DNA of 64,000 nt. It comes from Brienomyrus brachyistius. Its lineage: Eukaryota > Chordata > Actinopteri > Osteoglossiformes > Mormyridae. The position numbers were made by a program, and so were the translations under genes. Within the stretch, counting starts at the first letter, position 1; every line of letters starts with the position of its first letter. Shown piece by piece: positions 1 through 9,644 of the stretch. Where the stretch lies: NCBI RefSeq assembly GCF_023856365.1, contig NC_064536.1, forward strand, positions 40,059,276 to 40,123,275. The letters are read 5' to 3'. Below the pieces are notes generated by a model. The model was not told the DNA's origin and did not search any database. It worked only from the letters and a program-made list of their open reading frames with translations.

Positions 1-775
1 CTGCGCAGATCTGAGGTCAGTGAGACACACATAAGGCTCCTCTGATGCTCCTCTTCATCCGCTGATGGGCCTCCAGGTGAGAATCACAAATCAAACATAA
101 TAACAACTGACACAAAGGCCTGAGGTCAGACCCTCTGTATGCAGCACACAGTGTGTCTGCAGTCTCACCCTCACATCGTGTATGATGACATTTCTGCTTT
201 TTAGATTAAGTGCCTGTCTGAGAATAACTTCTGCATCATGCTAATTATTTAGCTGTTTCGTGCTCATGGGCAAAAGAAAAATGAGGATTAAGTTAAATAT
301 ATCAGAAATAAATTTCTAATGTGGCTCAAGGCCACAGTAAAGTGGACCATCACATGAAGTAAGTACAAAACAGCCTTTACTAATACGCTAAGGGTTAAAA
401 CAACATATAAGATGTGCATAATCTGACAGTATATCAGCGTGAGAGCAAGGCTGGCCCTGGAAGTGGTGTGCATGCAATGGCAGAGCAAAGTTAGAGACAC
501 CCGCTAAAAACTTTCATTTCATCTCACTTGCTCCTTTTTCCTTCTTTTTTTCCCTCCTAATCTGTCCATCGTCTTCGGCCAGCTCACCCACTGCATCACC
601 ATGCCGCCTAAAAATGAAATAAATAAATTTTTTAAATTTAAAAAATGAAATCGATCAACATGAGAGGCCTATACAGAGTTTATAGAACCCCTCATGGTAA
701 AGCAAACATGTTTGTCACAGCAGTGCATTCAGACCATGATTCTGCTAAAGCTGCCGGACAGGACAAAGGGAAAAA
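1..775. repeat. Segmental duplication, left copy, first block
   Basis: Matches 27456-28220 at high identity with small indels. The left copy begins before the window. After about base 775 the two copies part: the right copy jumps directly to sequence matching left base 3545, so about 2.8 kb is present only in the left copy. Confidence 0.85.
45..76 (+). pseudogene. Broken signal-peptide exon (CD300/pIgR-like family)
   Basis: An ATG followed by Leu-Leu-Phe codons runs into TGA after six codons. The block ends at a GT donor (CAG|GTGAG). Compared with the intact minus-strand version at 1289-1328 it lacks 8 bp, which breaks the frame. The same damaged form is at 27497-27528, so the lesion predates the segmental duplication. 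It lies on the strand opposite to the Ig exons further on. Confidence 0.55.
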
Positions 776-1288
776 AAAAGAAGAAGGTGGGGGTCAGTGC
801 AGCAGTGGGTAGTTCAGGTCCAGAATGTAAAAATCCAGACCAAGATTTAGTTTCAACCAAACAGCTGAGTACTCTGTATCAGTGTCATTCTTAAAGTCGT
901 GTTTCAACTTCTGGCAAAGTTCTCCCAGGAGCCTATCTCTGTTGTATGTACAGTCGGCATGTAATTCATTCCTGCCCAGATCCCTGACAAACAGTTGGAG
1001 GCAGAATTACTTGTTATCAGAGTATGTGAATTTTTACACACACCAGCAGCTGTGACAGAATAAGATATTTCCTTTATACTGCTGCCACATAGTGGACACA
1101 AAGAAGACTGCAGTCAATTCTAAAATCAGTCGGTCAACATGCTACCACCACAGACTATAATCGGGAAGTGATCAAACTTCATGGAACAATATGAATATAA
1201 ACAAACAGATGTAGTAATTATATTGTGCAAAATGTATCTTCATCTTAACTACGCTGAATGGTGGAGTCCCAGAGTAAGTGATCCTCAC

Positions 1289-1328
1289 CTGGAGGCCCAT
1301 CAGTGAAGAAGAGGATGAAGAGGAGCAT
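1289..1328 (-). CDS. Putative signal-peptide exon of an Ig-superfamily receptor
   Basis: On the minus strand, ATG opens a 40-nt coding exon, MLLFILFFTDGPP plus one base, ending at a GTGAGG donor. The hydrophobic start and phase-1 end fit the first exon of CD300/CMRF35-like and pIgR-like receptors, whose Ig exons begin in phase 1. Any downstream exons would lie at lower coordinates, outside the window. It could equally be an orphan exon left by rearrangement. The call rests on similarity to the broken copies at 45 and 27497 and on the splice signal. Confidence 0.4.
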
Positions 1329-1340
1329 CAGAGGAGCCTT

Positions 1341-3005
1341 ATGTGTGTATCGCTGACCTCAGATCTGTGGAGACTGACACTCACTTCCTGACTCTCCTTA
1401 ACCTCACTGCCTCCCTTTTTGTGGGTTTTAAATGTTTTAAAAAATCATCCATCTATCTTTGATTTTCATAAATTGTTTGTGCACTGATGCATTTCCTGTC
1501 TATTTCTTGTCTGTAAAAAGGAAAACAGTTTGATGCTGCTGTTGTCCTGCTCTTACCAGGAATAAATATTTTGATTTCATCTAGAATCTTATCATTTTAG
1601 AAACATGATTTCATAGCAAAATTATTGATAGCTGGTCTTCACAGTGAATCATTCATGCTCACAGATTTTAAGCTACAAACAAATTAATCAAATAAGTCTA
1701 GTTCTTTTCTAAACTGTTACTTCCTCATATTGCAAATGAGCAAAGAGCAGTGAAATCAGACTTATTCTGAAAAGCAGAAAAGTCGTCATACAGGATGTGA
1801 GTGTGAGACTCTGCAGAAACACTGTGTGCTACATACAGAGGGTCTGACCTCAGGCCTTTGTTTCAGTCTTTATTATGTTTTATACAGTTTTAAAATGTCA
1901 CTGCAATAGGTCCTTTTCATATGTGTGGATCAGCACAAATCAAGAGGTCCGTTAGGAAGGTGTCTGTATGACAGGGGTGGGGGTATCCTGGGGGGGGGGG
2001 GATGGGTGGGGGCAAAGTCAGGTAATTCACTTCATCTGGGTCTTATCAGCAGTCCTGTGTTTCTCTCAGCACCACAATGATGTTTCACACATAATGGGGT
2101 CCGTGGGCCTCCTCAGTTATATTCAGGCTTTCAAAGTTCTTCAATCATAAAAAGTCACATGGATCTGACACTCTGACACTGTTATATTAATTTGTTTAAA
2201 TTCATTGAAAATACTATATATTACAGCTAGTATTTGGATCCGTCTGCTCTTTATCCGTTCCTCACTGGCATACCTGGGTCTCTGTGCAGTGCTTTCCGGA
2301 AGCATCAGAACCATTCATAAGGGAATCTATGTGTGGCTGCCCTCTAGTGGATACACAAAATTCGGCTACTTAAGTAGCTTGACTATATTTCCCTCCTAGT
2401 TTAGTTTAGTTCCTAATTTAATTTAACAGATGAAACTGAAGGCAGAGCTGGAAATTAGTTTAGTCATGACTTCAGAAGTTACGCTGACATGGGATTCTGT
2501 ACAATCAGAGATGAAGCTGCTGGATGGGCTGGTCATCGCCTGCTTTTTCTGACTGATGTAGGTCTGGATGTAAAGTTACAAACTGCTTAATGTGTATCAA
2601 TCTGTTTTATAATGTTCACACAAAAAAGTGCTTTTAATGTGTCTGCACCTTGTATCTCCCACAATGTGCTTCTGCATTTGATATCTTCTTGACTTGGGGA
2701 TAAAGAGATTTAACTGGATGGATTTTACTTTTGTGAAGCACTACAGTCCAAAGCTGAACTGATTGTTCAAAGCTTTTTGGTTTTTAAGCAAAACTACTTC
2801 ATTTAATTTATCTGAAACCCACTTTGCGCCTTTCTAGACTCAACAAAGCATCATTGCCAACAAAATAAGTGAGTTACAGTTAAATCAGGTAAAGAAGTTT
2901 CATTTGGAATTTACTGATCCAGGTTTTCAGCACCACGGACAGCAACTAGACTTACTGTCATTTAATGGGAGTGAAAGCAGAAACCAATAGATCACACAGG
3001 GATAT
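1341..3005. other. Non-coding stretch without recognised genes
   Basis: Apart from the inverted block at 1740-1880, I see only AT-rich single-copy-looking sequence and a G-rich tract at about 1978-2015 with an 11-12 base G run. No credible ORF, RNA gene or element end was found. The segment is absent from the right duplication copy. Confidence 0.5.
1740..1880 (-). repeat. Inverted copy of the sequence flanking the exon-1 remnant
   Basis: Reads on the minus strand as the block found on the plus strand at about 95-215 (AGGTCAGACCCTCTGTATG core). A third, plainer copy is at about 15832-15905, in the same orientation as this one. Together with 1289-1328 it forms a large imperfect inverted repeat around the left-copy-only segment. 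Confidence 0.6.
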
Positions 3006-3270
3006 TTTCATTTGATGGTGTCTTTCTTTTTACTTTTGATATGCCGTCTTCCTCCTTAGCTGATATGTGAGGCTGCTGTCAGCTGAGACAAGCTGGTGTG
3101 ATTTTACGCAGAGTGATAAGTGGGCAGTCCTGTTTTCGTGTGTTACATTTTCATTTGATGTTGGCCAATATGTATGTGGTACTGTTTCCTCCTTAACTGA
3201 CATGCACAGGCTGTTGTTAGCAGAGACAAGCTGGTGTATTTGTACTGCAGATTGAAAAGTGGGCGTTCCC
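3006..3270 (+). repeat. Diverged tandem duplication, about 130-bp unit
   Basis: Two adjacent units share the order TTTTCATTTGATG, TTTCCTCCTTA, GAGACAAGCTGGTGT and AAGTGGGC. The first covers about 3006-3136 and the second about 3147-3270. No coding potential is evident. Confidence 0.55.
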
Positions 3271-3351
3271 GATTACATCACTCTTTTAAAGAGTCCCTGA
3301 TTGGTGGGCTCTGACGTGGAGGGGTGACCTAAAAACTCCAAACCATTTATC

Positions 3352-3475
3352 CTTCCATCCATCCATCCATTTTCCAAACCGCTTATCCTACTGGGTCGTG
3401 GGGGGTCCGGAGCCTATCCCGGAAGCAATGGGCACGGGAACAAACCTGGATGGGGGGCCAGCCCATCGCAGCCAA
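3352..3475 (-). mobile_element. 3' end of tRNA-derived SINE, reverse orientation
   Basis: On the minus strand this reads as the 3' part of the SINE seen complete at 29400-29748: GATGGGCTGG, GGGATAGGCTCCGGA, GTAGGATAAGCGG, then a GGAT-rich tail. The tRNA-like head is missing, so the copy is 5'-truncated. Confidence 0.7.
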
Positions 3476-3817
3476 ACCATTTAAGTTTGTGAAATTCATT
3501 TTTAATAATTACCAATTTCAGAAAAATATGAAATGTTTTGTAAAGTATCAATTTATTAATCATGTATTTAAACAAATTATGACCAGTATAAAAGACACAT
3601 ACAAAACTGTACAAAAGTCTTGGGCTGTCGAAGAAAATGATGTTCAAATGATCTTCATCTTGGTCTAGAATTATAATATTTTGTCCGTCAAAGTGTGGCA
3701 GCCCAGTCATTTCAAAATCTCTTCTAAAGTTAGTAAAACATTTGCACCAACCATCCAATAGACCTATATCTTTTTATAACACAACTCCTATGGCTAATCA
3801 ATGCATCATTAACATTT

Positions 3818-4086
3818 TGTCATGGGAGACGGCAGCGATCGTGCGGGCAGGCGGGTAAGAAGCAGGCAGACAGCCGAGAATCAGGGCAAACGAGGGGTTT
3901 AATCTCAGGGACGAGGGCACGAACATCAACTGACATCAATGACGGACAAAGGACTCGGGTAAGACACGGACTGAAATACACAGGACTGAGCAAATTAACT
4001 AGATACGGCTGGGTACAATCGGGAGAAAACACGTGGGTAATCAGGGGGCGTGGCACACAGGAGGAGCGGACGAGCCGGGCATGACA
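3818..4086 (-). mobile_element. Solo LTR (269 bp) with 5-bp target duplication
   Basis: The element starts TGTCATG and ends CATGACA, is flanked by CATTT at 3813-3817 and 4087-4091, and is missing from the paralogous position near 28480. TG...CA ends with a 5-bp target duplication are the signature of an LTR. A second copy of the family is at 18517-18801. No internal region is present, so it is a solo LTR or a very short LTR-type element. Orientation is uncertain. Confidence 0.7.
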
Positions 4087-4631
4087 CATTTGTTTAATTA
4101 AATTAATTAATTAAGTGAGCTGGTGGCAGAATTTAACAAATACATGGAATGGCTGGGGTGCCCCTGAGGAGAGGTTTAGGATCCAAAGCGTGGTTCATCT
4201 AGCGATCCAACAAGGCATCAGTAACTTTATGGAGAAAAGAAGAAATTCTTGTTAGTTTTTATTGTGTCACTTTTAATTTGCATATATTTTTATGATAATT
4301 GTGTTTTTGTTCTGAGCAAATATACACAACCCAATTAAATAGCATTAAACGTTTTCTTTGATGGCCCAAGACTTTTGCATAGTACCATATTTTTTCAGAA
4401 TCAAGAGACAATTTAATAAAAACCAGTCTTACCTTCACAAGATAACGATTATTAAACATTAACCAGCAGGTGGCAGCAAAGCACTTGTGAATAAGTGGCC
4501 AATACGTGGTTGTACAGGTTGCCAGCAGATAATCATCCCCTCTGTGTTTAACTGACTCTCATGCTATGACTGTACAGACTGAGCAGGGCCGAGTGAGAGA
4601 GGCTTCACTGCAGTTAGCATAACCGTTTATT

Positions 4632-4833
4632 TTACAGCTCGTCTGACTCATTCTGCTCCACGAAGGTCATCTCCTCTGCCAGCTTCCTCTGATCCAGGGA
4701 GACCCTCTGCTTCTCTCTGATTGGTTCCCGCTTTCTACAGGAGGTCCAGTGCAGCTGAATGGTGATGATGGTGCAAATCAGGTAAAACACACCAGTCCCA
4801 GCTTTCAGTACAGCATCCAGAACCTGCTCCCAC
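4632..4833 (-). CDS. Transmembrane and cytoplasmic-tail exon of Ig receptor, left copy
   Basis: On the minus strand, acceptor CTCACAG precedes a phase-1 exon encoding about 66 residues and a stop. It has a short extracellular stub, a membrane segment (about residues 10-28) with a Lys near its start (AVLKAGTGVFYLICTIITI), then a basic Cys-Arg-Lys-Arg anchor and an acidic tail ending ESDEL. A Lys in or beside the membrane span is typical of activating receptors that pair with ITAM adaptors; that role is inferred. No ITIM or ITAM tyrosine motif is visible. The right-copy counterpart is 29025-29226, nearly identical and open. It lies downstream of the domain-2 exon at 6040-6318. Confidence 0.55.
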
Positions 4834-5102
4834 CTGTGAGACATATAATACACCAGTGTGTCTGTCAGTCACACATATCACATTTAAACCTGAAGAACAA
4901 AACAGTGAATCTATTCTGACTGAAGTAAGTAAGACTAAGAAAAGGTCACTCTTGAAACTGAAATATAAATTATGAAAGATATTCTACAGAGAAAATGATT
5001 AGATGGAGAACAATGAATTAGTGTTCACATCCCAGGGCACTGATAGTGAACAGGTGAGATAAATTATTTTATTAACATATTTTAATGTATCTATTGTATC
5101 AG

Positions 5103-5430
5103 GGTGGCATGGTGGTGCAGTGGTTTGCACTGTCGCCTCACTCCTCTGGCACGTGTACTCAAGTCTTCGCTGGAGTTCCTTGTGTATGGAGTTTGCATGC
5201 TCCCCCTGTGTCATTGTGGGGTTTCCTCCAGGGACTCTGATTTCCCCCCACAGTCCAAAAACATGCTGAGGCTAATTGGAGTTGTCAAATTGCCGGTAGG
5301 TGTGCTTGTGCGAGGGAATGGAGTGTGAGCGTGTCCTGCAATGGGTTGGCACCCTGTCATGGGACGTTCCCTGCCTTGCGCCCATAGGGACCCTGAGTTA
5401 GACAAGCAGTTTCAGACAATGGATGGATGC
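5103..5430 (+). mobile_element. tRNA-derived SINE, older copy
   Basis: Begins GGTGGCATGGTGGTGCAGTG (A-box-like) and continues through GTTTCCTCCAGG, CCCCACAGTCC, AAACATGCTGAGGCTAATTG and CCTGCAATGGG, ending at GGATGGATG. The B-box region is degenerate. The same insertion is in the right copy at 30137-30464, so it predates the duplication. Confidence 0.75.
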
Positions 5431-6039
5431 AGCACTGGAACAGATATTACAGAGTACAACTGTAACACTGGTCTACGCTGCAATGAAAAACCACCTACAG
5501 ACATGTTAGTCAGTCTGCACACCATTAGTAACAATTCATCCTCAGAAAGATGAAAAAATGCCTGAATTATGTTGCAAGCTACATGGATTTGTCTGGATTT
5601 GTATACATAACAAGTGACTGGCTGTATGTCTGTGGAAAATGCTGTGATTTTTGTCATATTACAGACTGATCATAAACTAGAAGACACACATTCAATATTA
5701 AAGACACCAATTAGCCTGACTGTGCGTTTTTGGATTGTTGGAGGAAACCCACACAGCATGTGGAGAACATGCAGACTCCACACAGACAGAGCAGAAGCCA
5801 GATTCAAACCCCTAAACATGGAGGCGTGAAGCAACAGCGCCGCCTACTGGACCACCGTGCCACTATCATTGAAACAATAATCCCAATAAATAACTCTGTT
5901 TCACAACAGCTGATGAATAGGGGATTATCCCCACAAAGAAGCACAAACCCCTTCGTGAGTGAAACTGCTGAGTTGATTAGTATGTATCTATTTATATTCA
6001 AGCATAAATAATTCACAGGCAGATTTAAATCAATTACTT

Positions 6040-6318
6040 ATGTTTAACAGTAATATGAACTGGAATCTGCAGGATTCCACAACCAGCCACCAATACCAGC
6101 CAGTGTCCTTCCTCTCCAGCCCACTCATTGTCACAATGAAGGTTTTATTTTCTGTGTCATCCCTGATCAGGACAGGCCTCCCATGCAAACTCACTGATCT
6201 CTCTGATGTACAGGAGCCCCCAATCTTACACCACATCCTTTGTCTTTTGTTGTTTCCATAGTAACACTGACACTGTCTCCATCCACACCCGTCACCTCCT
6301 GTTTGTCCACTGACAGCC
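6040..6318 (-). pseudogene. Ig V-type domain 2 exon, left copy (canonical Cys lost)
   Basis: Minus-strand exon with acceptor CTCCAG at 6319-6324. It encodes a V-type Ig domain of the CD300/pIgR-like class: QCQCYYGNN around the first Cys, MWCKIG with the extra Cys-Trp of this family, and ERKDTGWYW before the second canonical Cys. In this copy the Cys after WYW is replaced by Trp and the following residues are altered by a small indel. The right copy keeps WYWCAAVN. The change removes the intradomain disulfide, so this copy is probably non-functional. The exon remains open through the domain. Confidence 0.6.
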
Positions 6319-6748
6319 CTGGAGGACTTCAACACACAGGTAAAACACTCAAAGATTTGCACAGCAATGAAATGTTTATGAATATCAGCCCATTACAACA
6401 TACATACTGTATGTAAATGTTTGGCCAATAAACTGACATTTTTTAACATATTGCTTATCATATTTAACCTCATGAAGTCGCCCGATTTAGCTGACACTGT
6501 TACTTCTTCCAAGTCTCGTTTATCATATTGAATTAAATTAAAATGCAGATTTTTAAAATATTAAAACATTTTTTTCATCAGTGTTTGTGTTAAGGTCCTT
6601 CCTTTTTGACTCAGTGACATGTTACATACTGTGCATCTCATTGGCTACAGTCTGCAGTACAGACATCTTACCATCAGTGACTGACAGATTAACCTGATCA
6701 GAGAGGCTCCACTGATCTTCACACCACACCAGTACCGATCGGAATCCT

Positions 6749-7783
6749 CAGCTGTCAGATTGTTGATGGTCACAGTGAAGACTCGCTGGTCAGGATCATC
6801 TCTGACTCACACTTTACCCTCCTGTGGAGAGTCAGTGTGTACTATGGGAGTACATGACCTCACATTATACCCTCTGCACCAGTACGGGACTCCACTCCAA
6901 CAACCGCTGCAAACACCGCGCCTCCCTGAGAGCCATAACCCATCAGCTCATCAGCCACTGCAACCAACTGCAAAGACCTCCCTCTTTCCTGCATCCAAGT
7001 AAACCAACTTCCTTTCCTTTCTAACAACCTAAACTGTCCTATTCACCTGCTATATTCCTTTAGGTTTATATTCCTACAAACTGCTTGCTTTGCAGAACAG
7101 TTTTTCCCTTTTTAGGTTAATCATTTTAAATCTGGTCACTGCATTTTCATGATTACATCGTTTGTGTCTTTTCCGTTATTTCATGTTTATTGTTTGTTAG
7201 GTATAATGTCTGTCTTATGTTAGTTGTAGGAATAAATGTATGTCTTTTTACACAACTTCAGCCTCCGTCATTGAGTGCTCACAATAGTCTCTGCCTCTGC
7301 GATCTGGCTACTACGCTCTGAAACCTCAAACTCGCCTGAAATATCGCGAGACTCTCTCTCATTGGCCGTGAGGGGAGCTTTGCTACCGATCGTTTACATT
7401 ACCTGGTGACCCAGCTCGCTGGACGAGCCTACTAACCCAGGTTATTAAGCGATACGGGTTATTAATGAATCCCATTTAAGTCTCACATTAACAGACTCAC
7501 TGGGATTCGCATTTGAGTTTGGAGGAGCCGACCATTCGGCATAACAATTGGTTACTAATCAGCATCAAATAATAATTAATTAAAAGTTAATTAATTTCAA
7601 AACATATTGGTGGAGATATTAAAATATACCTGAGCTAATAATTCCTACAGCTGTCAGATTGTTGATGGTCACAGTGAAGACTCGCTGGTCAGGATCATCT
7701 CTGACTCACACTTTACCCTCCAGTGGAGAGTCAGTGTGTACTATGGGAGTACATGACCTCACATTATACCCTCTGCACCAGTA
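6749..7783. repeat. 136-bp direct repeat flanking a 763-bp insert
   Basis: Bases 6749-6884 recur at 7648-7783 with about one mismatch (CCTGTGG versus CCAGTGG). The right copy has this sequence once, near 31781-31916. The flanking repeat is far longer than a transposase target duplication. Confidence 0.8.
6885..7647 (+). mobile_element. Unclassified insertion, LTR-retroelement-like
   Basis: Absent from the right copy. The second part, from TGTAGGAAT at 7225 to ATTCCTACA at 7641-7649, has TG...CA ends with a 9-bp inverted repeat and an AATAAA near its start. The first part has a short open frame rich in Pro, Gln and Leu. No reverse transcriptase or other domain is visible, so family assignment is not possible. 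Confidence 0.4.
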
Positions 7784-8177
7784 TTTCACATGAGTTTTAT
7801 ATCTGTCACCATAGGAACATGGGATTGTTACAGATCATCCTCTCTGTACACAGGCCCATTTCACTGTAGACACACTGTCAGCACCTGTGGGGAAAATAAT
7901 TAACTGAATAAGGATTTTCCATCTCATGACATCTCTAAGTAATTATGCTTGGTTTGTGTAATACTTAGATTAGGTCATGTGTAATTAACAGAACAGTGAT
8001 GATGTATAAAAGTCAAAGACCATCATTTTACTATAAGAACAAGGAAAACAAAACTAGTGTCTGATCTTGGGAAGGGCTTCAGCAGGATGTGGGTCTGGAA
8101 TCTGAGCCTGGCAGTGTGTTCTAGGGTCTGAGAGGAAAACCAGGACCTTAAATCCCTAGTAAAAGGCCTAGATGAGG
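7784..8177. repeat. Segmental duplication, left copy, fourth block
   Basis: Matches about 31917-32312. It ends at the target site AAAAGGCCTAGATGAGG into which the L1 inserted. Confidence 0.85.
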
Positions 8178-8288
8178 GTTTCCGGTAATGGCGGCTTGCT
8201 GAGAAGACGTGCCCACTTCTGCTCCGCTATGTTTCTGTAAAATCCTGAATAATACTCGTTTATTGGACGTTGAACAAGACCAGTAGTG

Positions 8289-9227
8289 ATGCCTCTCTCG
8301 CAAAAGAAACTTGGTAAAAACATTAGTAGACCGACTCAGTCGAAATTGTCTAACTTCACTTCTAAGTCGAGCTCCGAGGCTAGCTGTGAAGCTAATGTTA
8401 GTGGTGAAGATAGCGAGAATAATACCAACACCTGTCAGGTGATGGAGGAGAAAATTGACAAGCCAAATGAGAGGGGAAAGACGGTCGAAAGCTTAGACGC
8501 AGTACTGGCGGCTATTGCAAACTTGAAATCGGATTTTTCCTCCAAACTGGACGGTATTTTGTCAGCAATAGAGACTGTGAGGAAGGATGTTAATGAGTGT
8601 GCTAAGCGGGTCGGTGAGGCGGAGGCCCGGATATCTGCAGCAGAAGATAGTATCACCACCTTGGAAGCAAAGGCACGGACTCTTGAAAATAACAACAAAG
8701 ATCTCGAAGACAAAGTGCTGGATCTGGAGGCCAGATCGCGACGTTCTAACTTGAGACTTGTTAACCTGCCCGAGGGTGCGGAAGGAGAGGACGCGTGCGT
8801 CTTCTTGGAAAACTGGCTGCCGGAGGCTCTGAACTTGGCACCGCTACATACCGCTCTGACGCTGGAGAGAGCTCATCGGATCGGCCAGAAGAATACGTCA
8901 AACACCGCTGCACCGAGGACAATGATCATGAAGTTCCTAAATTACAAGGATAAAATGACCGTGATAAGAGCTGCCAGGGCAAAGGGACAGATTCTTTTCA
9001 AGAACCGTCCGGTGAGATTTTATGAGGACCTGGCGACCGGTGTACACAGAAAACAGAAAGAGTTTAACGCCGTGAGACAACAGCTTCGCTCCATGGGGAT
9101 CCGGTACGGCATGATTCCTCCCGCGCGACTGATAGTGACATACAACGGAAAGTCTCGCATCTTTAACCAGCCAGGTGAAGCGGAGAATTTTGTGAAGGCT
9201 CTGAGGTCAGAAAGTGGACTGGGTTGA
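8289..9227 (+). CDS. L1 ORF1 protein (RNA-binding, coiled coil)
   Basis: A 312-residue protein. I use the ATG at 8289 rather than the GTG just before it. ORF1 proteins coat LINE RNA and act as nucleic-acid chaperones in the ribonucleoprotein. Visible order: a Ser/Lys-rich N terminus; a long coiled coil (about residues 67-150) with heptad Leu/Ile/Val; an RRM-like segment opening SNLRLVNLPEG; then LERAHRIG and a C-terminal domain with KFLNYKDKMTVIRAAR and VRFYEDL. This is the L1/Transposase_22 layout. The frame is intact, which fits a young insertion. ORF2 starts about 420 bp downstream. Confidence 0.9.
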   Translation: MPLSQKKLGKNISRPTQSKLSNFTSKSSSEASCEANVSGEDSENNTNTCQVMEEKIDKPNERGKTVESLDAVLAAIANLKSDFSSKLDGILSAIETVRKDVNECAKRVGEAEARISAAEDSITTLEAKARTLENNNKDLEDKVLDLEARSRRSNLRLVNLPEGAEGEDACVFLENWLPEALNLAPLHTALTLERAHRIGQKNTSNTAAPRTMIMKFLNYKDKMTVIRAARAKGQILFKNRPVRFYEDLATGVHRKQKEFNAVRQQLRSMGIRYGMIPPARLIVTYNGKSRIFNQPGEAENFVKALRSESGLG

Positions 9228-9644
9228 GAATGTAATCATTGACATGCTGTGTGTTGGCATGAAGGAATAATTACTGAGCTTTAAGTTTTAAAAGAAGAGT
9301 GAGAGAGAAAGGCCAATTTGTTATATTTGTTTATCGGTCCAGAAGCTTACAGCTACTATTAGTAGCCTAATTTTCTTAATGTATCCAATAACGAGTTTTT
9401 CTGTTTATGTAGTGGGGTGGGGTAGGGGGGAAAGGTGTTTAGGCATAGTCGGTTGATCCTCACTTTTGGGTGGAACAACCTTTAGCTGTTAGACAGGTAC
9501 CAGTATATATAGGGGGAGGGAAATGGGTACCAAAGTTCAAGTTAAAGGGGTATGTTCAATACTTATTGTTGTGGGTTGTGTTATTTGTTTCTCTATCCTT
9601 TAATATTTCAAATGTGTTGGGAAGCTCATTTAGTGCTGTGTGTT

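Larger units (their letters stand above)
3545..4920. repeat. Segmental duplication, left copy, second block
   Basis: Matches about 28226-29320. The only large difference inside is the solo LTR at 3818-4086, which is absent on the right, where the sequence runs straight through AACATTTGTTTAATT. Confidence 0.85.
4924..6884. repeat. Segmental duplication, left copy, third block
   Basis: Matches about 29966-31918. It includes the domain-2 exon, a shared older SINE and part of the domain-1 exon. The right copy has about 645 extra bases (29321-29965) at the left boundary of this block, including a SINE. Confidence 0.85.
6672..7884 (-). pseudogene. Ig V-type domain 1 exon, left copy, split by insertion
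   Basis: On the minus strand, the exon begins after acceptor CCCCACAG (7885-7892) and should end at a GTAAGA donor near 6671. It encodes the first V domain with VTIPCSYGDRYKTHVKYWC, CTPIVH and AEDSDRYWC-type motifs. Two lesions are visible: an in-frame TGA just upstream of SVTIPC, where the family has Gly, and a 763-bp insertion (6885-7647) that divides the exon. The 136 bp at 6749-6884 is repeated at 7648-7783 around the insert. The TGA is also in the right copy. Confidence 0.6.
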
